Origin: Aspidapion aeneum
Taxonomy: Eukaryota > Arthropoda > Insecta > Coleoptera > Brentidae
Length of the DNA: 64,000 nucleotides
Assembly (NCBI GenBank): GCA_963576565.1
Contig: OY755045.1
Location: forward strand, 8,489,477 to 8,553,476
Direction: 5' to 3'
The notes beneath the pieces were generated by a model, which made no database searches, had not been told where the DNA came from, and was given only the letters and a program-made list of their open reading frames with translations. The translations under genes and the position numbers were made by a program. This document shows positions 28,400-39,710 of the stretch, piece after piece; position 1 is the first letter of the stretch; each line of letters opens with the position of its first letter.

Positions 28400-29080
28400 T
28401 ATAGTTGATGTTGTATTAAAGTGGCACCGTCATAGCTATGGTAAACCAAATTTTGCGGCAAAATCTATGTAAAGAAGCCTTAAAAAATTAGTGTTTCACT
28501 TTGTACATGCAATGTGCCGCTCGGGGTTTAATGTTCGGAGGATAAAACACTAATACATTTTAAAGGAGAGATGAAATAGGTACTTACCTAATAAATAAAG
28601 ATCCGAAACAGAAAAGAGGATCCAAAATTATATTAAAATGTGCGCAAATATTGATTTAGTTGCAAAAACGCTAATTTGTTTTGTAAAAAGGTCCGTCATA
28701 ATTTGTTTGATATAAACAGTCAAAACAACAACGTATAGAAAACGTCAAAGCCCGGCTTAATCAATAATATGTTCGTAAGAACCAGATAAGAGTATATATG
28801 TTCCTTTCTAATGAAATCGTTTAGAAGAAGACATCAATAAAAAGTAAGTAAAATGGTAAGCTAATGACTAATTATTGCAGTGCTTTATTTTGGGAATCAA
28901 TATCAATAAAAAAATTAAAGGAAGTGCGTGCCACTGTATGTACCCCTCTACTCCCTTTCCGCCCATCAAGGTTTTGATGACGCGGTGTCACTTTAATAGA
29001 ACATCAACTAATAGTTAGTTATTTTTAACTATAGGTATTTATAGCCCTCGATAGATTTTGATGGTTGTATTACACATCAG
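28400..29080. other. No recognised feature
   Basis: This is unassigned sequence upstream of the orphan exon. A GTAAGT-type minus-strand donor near 28586 follows a stretch that is not coding (in-frame TAG), so it is not a signal-peptide exon. Confidence 0.4.
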
Positions 29081-29086
29081 TGAAAT

Positions 29087-29241
29087 GCAGTGGCGCACCC
29101 AGAAATATGTCTTGGGGGGCCGGGGCAATATGATGCCGTATTTTATGCTATTTTATTTTATTTTTAATTCATGAAATGTGGACAATATCTAAAAATGGGG
29201 GGGGGCGGTCCTTAAAGCCCCCCCTCCTTGGTGCGTTCATG
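29087..29241. mobile_element. hAT-like MITE
   Basis: Ends are CAGTGGCGCACCCAGAAAT and TTGGTGCGTTCATG, with flanks GAAATG and CAAATG. It contains G and C runs. It is non-coding. Confidence 0.6.
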
Positions 29242-29369
29242 CAAATGTATCAAGGGCCTTTACGTTTAACTAGATATTTAAAAATTCGCTTTCTTGTGAA
29301 ACGTGAACAATCCCGATTTTTTTAAGTAAAAAGTTTTACATTTTTTATAAACATAGCTTTTTTAGAAAA

Positions 29370-29775
29370 ATAAATGAATCCATGAGGGATCTGATACCTT
29401 CCTAGCTAGCCTATGAGCACACTTCAAGTGAAGCCATGATATTATGTCAACCTTAAGAACAGTTTTTTGTAAATGACTCAGAAACTAAAGCTCTTACGAA
29501 GTTTTTCATTCTAACACACAGAAGGCATTTTTAAAAAAATTTAATTGTCAAAAAACTGTCATTAGCATTAATGGATTTTGACCAAAATCCAATCAGCTCG
29601 TTAGAGTATCGAACACTATTTTATCTGAACATTTTATGAAACACACACACAGACATAGACAGACATCACGACGATATTGCTAAGATAGGTCAAAATACAC
29701 CCAAATAACATGTTTTCAGCTTTATAAAAAAATAAAAGTTCTTCAAAAATAATACTTTCTCTAGCCAATAAAACG
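29370..29775 (-). repeat. Rep-B copy
   Basis: It contains CCATGAGGGATCTGATACC, TTCCTAGCTAGCC, CTGTCATTAGCATTAATGG, the ACACACAGACA run and CATCACGACGATATTGCTA, in the same order as 37836-38236. Confidence 0.7.
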
Positions 29776-29789
29776 CGGCCTGGGATGGA

Positions 29790-30730
29790 AAAAATCTGTA
29801 CCTATTAAAAAAAAATTATAAAAAAATATTAAAATATTTTTAACTGATTTTTTGTAACAAAATTATGAGTTTTAAAATGACAAATTTAGTAACATCGAAT
29901 ATTCATTGTGATTAGGACTAATTGTAATAAAAAGAACTTTTTGTTATTTTTTCCAAAAACAGTGTGGCGAAACAACCTTTGTATAAATTATAAATTTGAA
30001 TTTTTTTCAAAAAAATTAATTTTTGTGTTTTGCCTGCCTAAAATAGTTTTTATTCCACAAAATATGTTAATATTTACATCCTGTATCGAAAAAACAAAAA
30101 GGTTTCAATTGCATCATTAAAAGTTTTTTCAATAGCCAGCAATAGCAATGATGATTGCCAACTTTTACTTACCCCTGCATAAACCCCATAAAAGTAGGAA
30201 CAAGCCAGGAATAAAAAGAATCGGAAAGAACATTGCATATTTAGTTTTAAATGATATTGAAAATGAATTTATTAAAACACCGAATTTTATAAAAAAATGT
30301 TGATGATAATAATAATAATTACATCTATTTTTGTTAAATCCGGTACCTATACATACTTATTTTTTAAACGAATGTGACAATTTTTAACAAGAGCAGGAAA
30401 AGATGTTAAAAATCTAAACAACATTAATTAAAATAAATAATTGAGCGGGTTTTTACTTTTTTTTTAAATATTGCAACAGTGACGGATTCTGGGGGACAAG
30501 GGGGAATCCCTTCGGACATAAATCAGATTTTTTTTTTGAGGAAAAAGATACCAAATGCATGTACCACAATTTCATTCCATTTTTATTCAACGCAACTTTT
30601 TAAATAAAACAAAAAGATTTTATTTTCCAAAAAAATGTCTTATGTGTAGCTAAGTTTAAAAATCTTAAAATTATTAATAGGGAGTGTTTAAAGACCGACA
30701 ATGTGGGTCTTTAGTCAAAATGCTAAAGAG
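29790..30730 (+). repeat. Second copy of the interior of the 8982-10810 element
   Basis: It runs as the reverse complement of about 9080-9960, sharing CAACAGTGACGGATTCTGGG, CCACAATTTCATTCCATTTT and AAAGACCGACAATGTGGGTC. The terminal repeats are missing, so it is a truncated relative. Confidence 0.65.
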
Positions 30731-30953
30731 CCGACAATCTTATGTCATTATAAACATTTCTGTTGGTTAAGTTAGGTTAGACTCTTTGTGTCTAGGTTTC
30801 AAAGAAATATTCAAAATGTTTTTAAGGCAGCAATTTGGAAATTATAAGTCGTTTATTAGTATATAGTTCTTTATCAAATCTATAAAAGATGGCCTTGGTA
30901 AAACAGCTGAGGATTAGAGACGCAAAATTACTTAAAAAACAAAGTCCCTAAAA

Positions 30954-31113
30954 CAGTGGCGCACCCAGGAATATTCCTGGGGGGGCGAAGCCTCATGATG
31001 TCGAATATTAAGCTATTTTTTGTGTTTTTTTCTGAAATATGTCGAAAATATGTAAAAAAATCTAAGGCTTGGGGGGGACCCGGGCCCCGCCCCCCTTCCT
31101 GGGTGCGCCCATG
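30954..31113. mobile_element. hAT-like MITE with target-site duplication
   Basis: Ends are CAGTGGCGCACCCAGGAAT and TTCCTGGGTGCGCCCATG. CCTAAAA stands directly on both sides, consistent with an 8-bp hAT duplication that lost one base. It is non-coding. Confidence 0.72.
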
Positions 31114-31325
31114 CCTAAAAGGATAGAATGTGCTAATTCTGAATTAAAGTACTATTAAGTAACATACTGCTGCATCAAAGGTGTACGTACCGAGGCTATC
31201 TCAAAAGTTTACACTTTTGAAAAGGAACCTATAAGTTCTAATCTAGCAGTAAAAAACCTTTTTATTTTTTGTAACATGGAATTTACGAGTCAAATTTGGT
31301 GTCATCTGGGGGGGGGGAGGAGGTA

Positions 31326-31669
31326 AGGACACTCATCGTAAAGGCAAGCTTTATAGCAAGCGAAGCTAACGTCAGGCTTTCTATTTTTTGGTTATTATTT
31401 TTGACATGATTTCCTTGGTTTCGCATTGACGGTTCTGTTTTATTTTGAAGATGTTGTTCTACACAGTATGAAGTTACCTAAACTATTTATATTTATGTAA
31501 TTAGAATTAAAAAGTTATGCTGCAAGCTATCTTGAAACTGTATCAATAATAAATAGATCTTTAGACTGTGTTAAAACCACATGAAAACATGTCAAAAATT
31601 ATAACCAAAAAATAGAAAATCAGAGTTAGGCTTCGCTACCTGTAAAGCTTGCTTGACGATGAGTGACCT
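31326..31669. mobile_element. TA-target MITE with about 85-bp TIRs
   Basis: The arms share CACTCATCGTAAAGGCAAGC, GCTTTCTATTTTTTGG and TTATTTTTGACATG in inverted order. TA lies at 31324-31325 and 31670-31671. The flanking G runs would be continuous without it. It is non-coding. Confidence 0.7.
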
Positions 31670-31679
31670 TAGGGGGGGG

Positions 31680-32120
31680 TCCTACGTAACTTAAGGACGT
31701 TCCTTAATAGGCAAAAAAGTTTTAAACAAAAGTTGTATAAACTTTTTTACTATAATGCTTTTATGTATTTTATTTTAATATGAGGTAATTTATGTTGATT
31801 TTTTTCCATGAAACCCTGTACATTTTTTGTCATGGTAATTTATCCCTTAGAACTAACTCCAACCGCTTTTAAACGCCACAACACTCCTTTACAATAACAC
31901 CCCCCCCCCCCCCCCTAAATTCCGGTTCATCCCTCCAAAAAGTTTCTCCAAGTCCCCAAATTATAGGCGTCCCAACCGTAGAGATCCCGGCGGGTCTTCT
32001 CCCAAAAAAACAACACGTAGAGATATACGGAGGGATGATAACTACACAAAAAAACAACTGCATGTGTACTGGACGTAAGTTAATGGTTTCTTTAACAATA
32101 TTGATATCGTCAAGACGTCA
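31680..32120. other. No recognised feature
   Basis: It contains a 17-bp C run (about 31899-31915) and no exon or repeat boundary that I can support. Confidence 0.4.
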
Positions 32121-32124
32121 AGTC

Positions 32125-32830
32125 TGGGGGCACCTATCTAACTTTGGAATGAGCTACGAGACTCAAACTTTGCACAGTCGTAGATTTTCATAGAGTTAAC
32201 AACCCCTCCAAATTTCATGGACTTCCATAAAATAGTAAAGTAGTTACGAAATTTCAAAAAACGTCGAAATTGCCACTCACTCACTCATGTACAGATCATC
32301 AAAATTCCACTGTACTTCCGAACATGCTAGAAAGCTGAAATTTGGCAGACTGACAGAAATTATGACCAAACCCTTGGAAAAAGTCAAAAAACCCCAAAAT
32401 TCTAATTAACTCATACAACAACATAGCCCACTTCCAGAAACGCTAGAGAGCTGAGCTTTGGCAGACTGATAGTAACTTTGACGAAACTATAGGGAAAAAT
32501 TTTAAAACACCAAAATGTTAATTTACTTTCCTCCCCTATAAATGTAAAATTATGTAAAAGTAACATTGTCCACTTTCAGAAACGCTAGAGAGCTGAGCTT
32601 TGGCTGATAGTAACTATGACGAAACTATAGGGAAAAATTTTAAAACACCAAAATTTTAATTTACTTTCCTCCCTTATAAATGTAAAATTATGTAAAAGTA
32701 ACATTGCCCACTTTCAGAAACGCTATAGAGCTGAGCTTTGGAAGACTGAACTATAATAAAACTATAGGAACAAATTAAAAAACCTCAAAATTTTGAATAA
32801 GGCATTGCAAAAATTTTGAACAATACACTT
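32125..32830 (+). repeat. Rep-C copy without foldback end
   Basis: It matches 5550-6110 from GAGCTACGAGACTCAAACTT through the CACTCACTCA block and three tandem units with AACGCTAGAGAGCTGAGCTT. It ends at AAATTTTGAACAATAC. Confidence 0.7.
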
Positions 32831-32927
32831 ATTGGAATAAAACCTGACCTTATTTTAAAATCGACCCTATGGTGACAGATTTACATATAAAAAGCAGCTG
32901 CTCTCTTTCAAAATTCGGCCGAAGACA

Positions 32928-33656
32928 AAATAGTAGTTTACCTAACTAGTGCGGAAAGTGCCTCTTTTCCGCACGCGATTGCAGATGGCCAAATGACGCG
33001 ATAGCGGAGTTTGGCCAGCAATCAAGTGCGGAAAAGACACTTTACGCACGAGTTAGGTACACTATTTTTTCTATAAGCGTGAGGAAAAAACTAAAAATTA
33101 ATCAGAAAATTATTTATATTCAAAACGTTTGAATCAAATCAATTATTATTATTCACATTCTAGCGGCTTCTAGAACTGACTGGGGTAGATCTTCGTCCGA
33201 AGAATCCATTGAAAATCTGATTTTTTTGTTTGAAAAATTCAAAAGACGCTTGTATCTGCAAAATTGGCTGTGTTTTGACAGTTTGTTTGTACTTTGTTGC
33301 TATGGTGATTTAAGATGCCAAATCTAAAACCACTAGTGTTCATTGTTGTTTGACATTGACAATGACGATATTTATACCGGGGAGGTTTAAAACTTATAAT
33401 TTGAACCTATTTTACTGAAAACTTTATTTTATCGAAAATATTGAAAATATAGCAGAATTTTAGTCAATTTGAATATTTTTAGGATATTTCGTGTGCTAGG
33501 AAAGATACAAATGTATTTTGAACGGTCTAAATGTTATAGAACACCTAAAAATCGTAACAAATTTACTTTATTTTCCGCACTAGTGCGGAAAAGTGGCACT
33601 TTCCACACTAAAATGCGTGCAGAAAAGTGGATTTTTCCGCACGCTTATAGAAAAAA
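32928..33656 (+). mobile_element. Rep-E hairpin-rich element, copy 2
   Basis: It is nearly identical to 23774-24526 over its full length, with a small deletion in the right palindrome cluster. Flanks differ from copies 1 and 3, fixing the ends near AATAGTAGTTTACC and CGCACGCTTATAG. Confidence 0.78.
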
Positions 33657-33764
33657 GGTTTTTTCTTATTTTTCTTTCTTTAATTTCACTTGTTGTTTAA
33701 AGCATTTTATACTTGACACATCTGTTCACTTGCCTAATTTTTTTAGGATATTTTTACATTCCTA

Positions 33765-34800
33765 GCCTGCGTAGCAATGGCTAGAAAATGTATTATTTCC
33801 GACGAAAATTTTTGAAGTGTAAACTCTTGGAACAAGTCCTTAAAGTATGGAAGAGAAAATGCCAAAACATGGGAATTCCGTTGGACAAAACCACCTTGTA
33901 TACTTTATGTTTCGCCGATGATCAGATAGTAGTGACTCAGGATTATGACGACTTCGAATATATGTCACGAAAACTAATAGAAGAGTACAATAAGTGGGGA
34001 CTAGAAGTTAATCTCAATAAGACAGAGTATATGTGTATCGGTGGAATGAAACAGGATCTAATCTTAAATACCGGGCAGCGAATTCAGTCCTGTGATAAGT
34101 ATAAATACTTAGGTCTAAAAATTACAGATGACGGAACACTAGACAAAGCTATAAAAGATCGAAACGTACAAGGAAGAAAAGCAATAACTTTATTAAATGG
34201 AATAATTTGGGACCAAAGTATATTAAAACATAACAAAAAGCTTATATATAACACCATTGTAAAAAGTATTATTACATACGGCTCAGAAGTATGGCCAATC
34301 AAGGATAAAACAGAAAAAATGCTTTCCGCTACGGAGATGGACTATTGGAGAAGAGCAGCAGGAAATCAAAAAGAGAAAGAGTTACAAATCAAAGAATAAG
34401 AGAAACTATGACAGTGGGTGAACGTACTTTAGTGGATGATATAAGAACAAAACAACTGGTGTGGTACGGACCAAAACAAAGAATGAATGATGAAAGACTA
34501 CCTAAACAAATACTACAATGGAAACCAACTGACCGAAAAAAACGAGGACGGCCAAGGAGAAGCTGGAGAAGGAGAACTGAGCCGTCAGGCTCGGCAATGT
34601 AACGCTCATTCGGGTGAAGTCGGCTCGAGTCGATTCACTGTGAGAGGAACATTCAGCGAGCAGATATGATGATGCAGATGAAGGCCAGTATTATTAATTT
34701 CGCCTTGTGTTGAAGTTTACACTTCTGCTGTGTGGTATTAAGCAGACACATTTTTTTTTCTTGAGATAACACCGATAATTTGTTATTTGGGTCTGTTAGA
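33765..34800 (+). repeat. Rep-B copy with nested element and RTE fragment
   Basis: It starts with GCGTAGCAATGGCTAGAAAA, as at 39724, and resumes after 34718 with the GAGATAACACCGATAATTTG block. Between them is the GAAGTGTAAACT element (33818-34718), which itself holds an RTE piece. The order parallels 840-1975. Confidence 0.55.
33827..34580 (+). pseudogene. RTE-clade LINE fragment with intact FADD box
   Basis: It encodes LEQVLKVWKRKCQNMGIPLD, CFADDQIVV, YMSRKLIEEYNKWGLEVNLN, YKYLGLKITDDGTLD, SIITYGSEVWPIKD and EMDYWRRAAG, then after a frameshift RIRETMTVGERTLVDDIRTK and KKRGRPRRSW. It is truncated at both ends, starting after the QGC box and stopping before the GIGRRRTL end. It is inserted in, or recombined with, the nested element of the surrounding Rep-B copy. 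The family is that of 2722-3785. Confidence 0.88.
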
Positions 34801-34804
34801 AATG

Positions 34805-35825
34805 CCCCGTTTTGATCACCCTGTAAACTGTATCACTGTATATGCGTCCATAACCACGTGACAGTCGACCAGCGAGTTTTTGAGCGTAAATATTGCAGTA
34901 ATAAGTCACAGCAAGAAAGTTCGGTTGGTCTGCTGTAAAATACGGCCCTATATCGATCCCTTGACGTCGCGACGGCGACGGTAATTGAATTTGCGTGGTT
35001 GCCAAGTTGTGTGAAAAAACGTAAATTAATTTTTAAAACGAACGTGTAAAAAACAGCTTTTTACGTACTTATTTGTGTACGGAAAGTACCATTTGTTCGC
35101 ATTACGTGCGTGAAACCTTTTTTACCGCACACCGTGCCATACACAGGTAAAAAAATATATAAAATAATGAAAATACATTTTTAAAAACAAAGAAAACTTT
35201 TGATGTTTGGAAAAAGCAAGTTGGCGATTTTTACACTTTTTTAATTTTTTTTTTAAAGTTATGTATTAGAACAAGGGCAATAAGTGGAGATAAAAATAGT
35301 TTTTTAAAAAATTATGCGTATAATTTTTTTACACAAAACTATTTTTTTGGAAAAAACTTTTATAATATATTGAACGCAATGTTTTTCTTGATATTTTTTG
35401 TCAATATAATAAACATATTTAAAAAAATATTTTTTTTATATGTTTGTGGAGGTTTTTTTGAAAGCCTATATCTCCTTAACTTGTAATTTTATCGAAAAAG
35501 GAAATAATACATTTTTGGATCACAATTATAGCAATGATTACACAACCTAACCATCAATTATAGCTAAGTATTCAGGTGCAGGTGACAATTTTTTTTTTTT
35601 TGTAAAACATTTTTTCCTCCCACTACTCTAACTTTACAAATCCCATATATTTTTTCTTAGAAATAACCTTCTCTATCGCCTGCTGCACTATGGCTCCTAA
35701 GTTATCGGACACCCTGTATATATGTAAATTTTGAACTTTTTTAAAATTTTAAAAAATGTAAATTTCTTTTAGAATTTTTGAAATTTTTGTTGAAATTTAT
35801 AAAAACTTTAAAAATCATATATATT
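34805..35825. other. Unassigned A/T-rich sequence
   Basis: It includes a GC-richer stretch (34800-35000) and ends with GGACACCCTGTATA near 35708, the kind of terminus seen in many insect mariner-like elements. A matching opposite end was not found, so no element is called. Confidence 0.4.
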
Positions 35826-35828
35826 TAT

Positions 35829-37080
35829 CTGTTTCACAACGTTCTACGTCTTCCGATACCCAATCTCCACTCGTTTCTGTTTGCCCATAATTCATCATCT
35901 AGGCCTCTTATTCTTATTTCACTGACTATTCCTTCTCTCCAGCTTCTCCTCGGCCTTCCTCGTTTTCTTCGGCCAGTTGGTTTCCATTGCAGTATTTGTT
36001 TAGGTAGTCTTCCATCATCCACTCTTTGTACATGTCTGTACCACACCAGTTGTTTTGTTCTTATATCATCCACTAAAGTACGTTCACCCACTGTCATAAT
36101 TTCTCTTATTTTTTCTGTTCTATCTTTGATTGGCCATACTTCTAAGCCGTATGTAATAATACTTTTTACAATGGTGTTATAAATAAGCTTTTTGTTATGT
36201 TTTGATATACTTTGGTCCCAAATTATTCCATTTAATAATATTATTGCTTTTCTTCCTTGTACGTTTCGATATTTTATAGCTTTGTCTAGTGTTCCGTAAG
36301 CTGTCATTTTCAGACCACAGTATTTATACTCATCACAGGACTGAATTCGCTGCCCAGTATTTAAGATTAGATCCTGTTTCGTTCCACCAATACACATATA
36401 CTATGTCTTATTGATATTAACCTCTAGTCCCCACTTATTGTACTCTATTAGTTTTCGTGTCATATATTCGAGGTCGTCATAATCCTGAGCCACTACTATC
36501 TGATCATCGGCGAAACATAAAGTAAACAAAATGGTTTCATCCAACGGAATTCCCATGTTTTGGCATTTTCTCTTCGAGACTTCAAGGACTTGTTCCAAAT
36601 ATATCTGGAAAAGCGTAGGCGAGATACAGCAACCTTGTTTAAGACCTTTATTTACTTGAAAGCCTTTGAAAGCCTTTGGTTAGTTTTGCTTTTATTTTAA
36701 CTTTTGCTTTATTATTGGGGTATAACTCTTTGATGGACTTAATTAGTTGTACGCTTATGTTTGTCGTTTCCAACGCTTTCCAAAGTAGATTTAGTAGTAA
36801 ACTATAATATGCCTTCTGCAAATCTACGTAAAGCAGCTCTTGTCCGTATGCCATTTTTTTTTCAATAAGTAGGGTTAAACAAAAGAGATGATCTGAAGTC
36901 GATCTACCCGCCCTGAAACCGGCTTGTTCTTCTGCCTCCATGTCGTTATATTGGCTCTTCACTTTATTTCTTATTATTTTGCCATATATTCTGCTTAGAG
37001 TACTAGTTACAGATATACCTTTATAATGGTCACATATATCTTTCCTTCCTTTTTTGTGTATTGTGGATATATATGAAATA
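35829..37080 (-). pseudogene. RTE-clade LINE, longest RT copy in the window
   Basis: Leftward it encodes TIHKKGRKDICDHYKGISVT, STLSRIYGKIIRNKVKSQYN, EEQAGFRAGRSTSDHLFCL, ELLYVDLQKAYYS, KGLKQGCCISPTLFQIYLE, LCFADDQIVVAQDYDDLEYM, YKYCGLKMTAYG, IITYGLEVWPIKD, TVGERTLVDDIRTKQLVWY, RRKRGRPRRSWREG and GIGRRRTL with stop. It spans RT domains 2 to 7 plus the C-terminal region. Frameshifts and stops occur near 36650, 36400 and 36110, the last with a small deletion removing the EMDYWRR block. The FADD residues remain. The endonuclease is missing. Confidence 0.9.
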
Positions 37081-37084
37081 TATT

Positions 37085-37835
37085 TAAATCATGCAAATAT
37101 TTAAAACTTGAAGATCTTTTATTATTAATTGTGAACTACCGTTAATATTTTTGGAAATTTTCATAACTATTAAGAAGTGATCTGTGTATTTGATTAAACC
37201 TACTTATTCGTGGTCCTTATAATATAAAAGCGCTGCAATTTTTCGCGCAGACACAAAAAAATGCAAAAATGACTAAAAAAAGTATTAAAATTTTTTTGAA
37301 TGTTGTCAACGCTGCTTTATCAAGAAGCTCTTTATTTGATGGCTTTTTCCCTAAACTTTTTAACTTTGGCAACGTTGGAGAAAACTCAGCCATTCCTGCT
37401 GTTTACACCGTTTAATAAAATTCGCTAGTTTTCCGGAAAATGACTTTTCATTCGCCGTTTTTGTAAGTAATCGCGTTTTTAGTGCGAAAAATCATGTTTT
37501 GAGCGAATCTAGACAGTGTTTTCGTTGTTTTTGTTGGTTTTTGTGTTGTTTTTAGTCAGTTTTTCGTTGAAAACGAGTTTGGAAAATTGCGGAAAACAGT
37601 ACACGGTAAGTTTGTAAGGTTAGAGTTGGCCTTTTGAGGGTTAAAAACCTCTCAGCTTAGATTAAACTTGGGGGGAGAGGGGAAGTAATTTTTTTTTAGT
37701 ATATGGAATAGTAAAGTTAGTAGTGGGCTAAAAATATTTGAACCAAGATTATAGTTTTTGAATTAAATTTATAATTTCTATTTAGAGGTAGAAAAGTTTG
37801 TAGTCTAAGAAGAATGAGTAATAAAAATTAAATAA
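37085..37835. other. Unassigned region with a possible untranslated first exon
   Basis: Around 37546-37602 an initiator-like TCAGTTTTTCG is followed 45 bp later by CACG and a consensus GTAAGT donor on the + strand, in a stretch depleted of A runs. No ATG or downstream exon was linked, so this remains a hint only. Confidence 0.2.
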
Positions 37836-38476
37836 ATGGATCCATGACGGATCTGATACCTTCCTAGCTAGCCTATATATTAGCCTTGAAAACAATTTTT
37901 CGTAAATATCTCAGAAACTAAAGCTCCTACGAAGTTTTTGGTTATAACACTTCCTAAATCAGTGTATTGGTACGATACTCCGTTAAAAAGTGAGCATTTT
38001 TTTAAATTTTAATTGTCAAAAAACTGTCATTAGCATTAATGGATTTTGACCAAAATCTAATCAGCTCGTAATAGTTCCGTACATTGAAAATTTTATAAAA
38101 ATTGGTTCAGCTGTTTAGGAGCTATCGTGTTAAGGACAGAAATAATTTACACGCAGACACACACACACAGACAGACATCACGACGATATTGCTAGGATAG
38201 GACAAAATACATCCAAATAACAAATTTTTGGCATTATAGTGGGTTTACACATGCATGAATTTAGTGGCGCCAGTGTTCGCGCCAGTTCTATTGGCACGCC
38301 AGTAAAGGTTTACACTATTGTGCGAAAATTAAAAAGACTGGCACGCCAGTTTCATTTTTAAAGTGAACGGTTGAACTCTCGGAAGCCTGCAAAATAGTCG
38401 CTAAACTTTTATTGAAAAAAAAAAATAAAAGAGATTCAGGAAAAGGAACAACGAAAAGGCCGTATCTGCATAGGTT

Positions 38477-38620
38477 AAAGCATGGATTGCTAGTCGATCT
38501 ACTTTGGGTGCTTCCGAAAAGCTTTTAGGAGAACTTGCAGCAGAAGATCCTGCGAGCTATAAAAACCATCTTCCAATGACAAAGCAACATTTTGATATTC
38601 TTCTAGAGTTTCTCTTATTT
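38477..38620 (+). pseudogene. HARBI1-type transposase N-terminal fragment
   Basis: It encodes KAWIASRSTLGASEKLLGEL, AAEDPASYKNHLPMTKQHFD and ILLEFLLFK, which is the conserved start of insect Harbinger transposases (W-I-x-x-R-x-x-x-GA...LL-EL...YKN-x-LRM...F-x-x-LL). A frameshift lies just upstream (PYLHRL in another frame). Everything after the first 50 residues, including the DDE triad, is missing. Confidence 0.7.
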
Positions 38621-38639
38621 AAACAACATTCTTTAAAAC

Positions 38640-38946
38640 TCGGTCTGCTACTTTAAACCATGGTACTTTTGGGGTGTATACTTCATTTGCATCGGCTCCG
38701 GAACGTTGGCTTTTTTTAATTTTTGTCAATTCCAAAGCATATGTGTTTCTTATGGATCATATTTTTGCTTTTACTTCTGCAACTTCAAAGCCTTCAATAG
38801 TCATTATTTTACTAATTTTTTGGCAAGCATTATCTCGACTATCTTTGTTTTTATACAAACTACTTTGTACATCCCATAAACAAGGAAAACATTCATAGCC
38901 TTCAAGAAACTGTATGGTCAGTTCTGCTGACCACTTTTCTTAGCCA
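38640..38946 (-). pseudogene. MADF/Myb-SANT-like protein fragment of Harbinger
   Basis: From about 38946 leftward it reads SAELTIQFLEGYECFPCLWD, VQSSLYKNKDSRDNACQKIS, FEVAEVKAKI, IRNTYALELTKIKKS and VYTPKVPWFKVADRVL. This matches the MADF pattern (FL-x-x-YE-x-x-PCLWD...Y-x-NK-x-x-R). Such DNA-binding proteins are the second product of Harbinger elements and assist the transposase in the nucleus. The start has a frameshift and the C-terminus is cut by the internal deletion. Confidence 0.75.
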
Positions 38947-39710
38947 TATTAAGCTATAAAAACAAAAATAAACAAAATTTTTAAGCTCAAACACAATGAA
39001 AATAAAAAATAATGTAAAATAATGAACTTAAAACTGGCGAGCCGACGTGCAAGCACTTGTTTACACATGAAAATTTTCCTTTTCTGCGCGCATGCGTCAC
39101 CACTGGCGCCAGCAAATTCAGTCAGCTGCAGACTTTTTTGATACATGCATGCAAAAAAATAACTTGTGTGCAAGTCCGTGTTTACACTTGCATATGTAAC
39201 TTACTGGCGCGCCAGTTTTTATTGGCGCCAGCAAATCCATGCATGTGTAAACTCTCCTTTATCTTCAATCAAAAATTTTCGTCGAAAATAATACCTTTTC
39301 TAGCCATCGCCACTCGGGCTAAGAAGGTAAAAATACAGATTATAGGTTTTAATAAGTGAATGTTTCTTGGAGAAAGATAAATTTTCTTTAAAAACAAAAG
39401 AGGTCGTATTAATTAGGTAAACGATTTTGAAAAATACGCTTGTTTTTGTAAAGCAATATGTAAAATTTCAATCACGGTCTTTTCAACTCACTAATTGTGT
39501 AATTTACTTTCCTGGGATAGACACCACATTTTAAGGGTGACAAGTGACAAATTTCCAGAGTTTTGGTCTATATTTACACTTACTTAGGGTTCCCACAATC
39601 TTAAGTGGCGCCTTGTTGAAATATTTAGGAGTAGTTTTATTTATACATATCTGTTATTAATTATAATTTTAGTATACCATCGAGTACTAGAGATTGCTAA
39701 ACTTTTTACC

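Larger units (their letters stand above)
38237..39258. mobile_element. PIF/Harbinger element, internally deleted
   Basis: Terminal repeats share GTTTACACATGCATG and TGGCGCCAG. The 3-bp duplication TTA (38234-38236, 39259-39261) is typical of PIF/Harbinger. Inside, fragments of the two expected proteins, a HARBI1-type transposase and a MADF/Myb-like protein, face each other and are fused at their 3' sides. Further GGCGCCAG and GTTTACAC copies sit near both ends. Confidence 0.82.
37836..39345 (-). repeat. Rep-B copy interrupted by Harbinger
   Basis: The left part (37836-38236) carries the CCATGACGGATCTGATACC and CATCACGACGATATTGCTA blocks. The right part (39259-39345) carries TTTTCGTCGAAAATAATACC and TAGCCATCGCCACTCGGGCT. 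Together they make one full Rep-B element in the orientation opposite to 39711-40537. Confidence 0.7.

Noticed and set aside
28560..28650. Signal-peptide exon for the orphan exon at 28236-28379
   Set aside because: A minus-strand GTAAGT is present near 28586, but the preceding phase-0 frame ends in TAG and has no hydrophobic start.
35700..35720. Mariner-type terminus GGACACCCTGTATA
   Set aside because: No matching inverted end was found upstream, so an element boundary cannot be supported.
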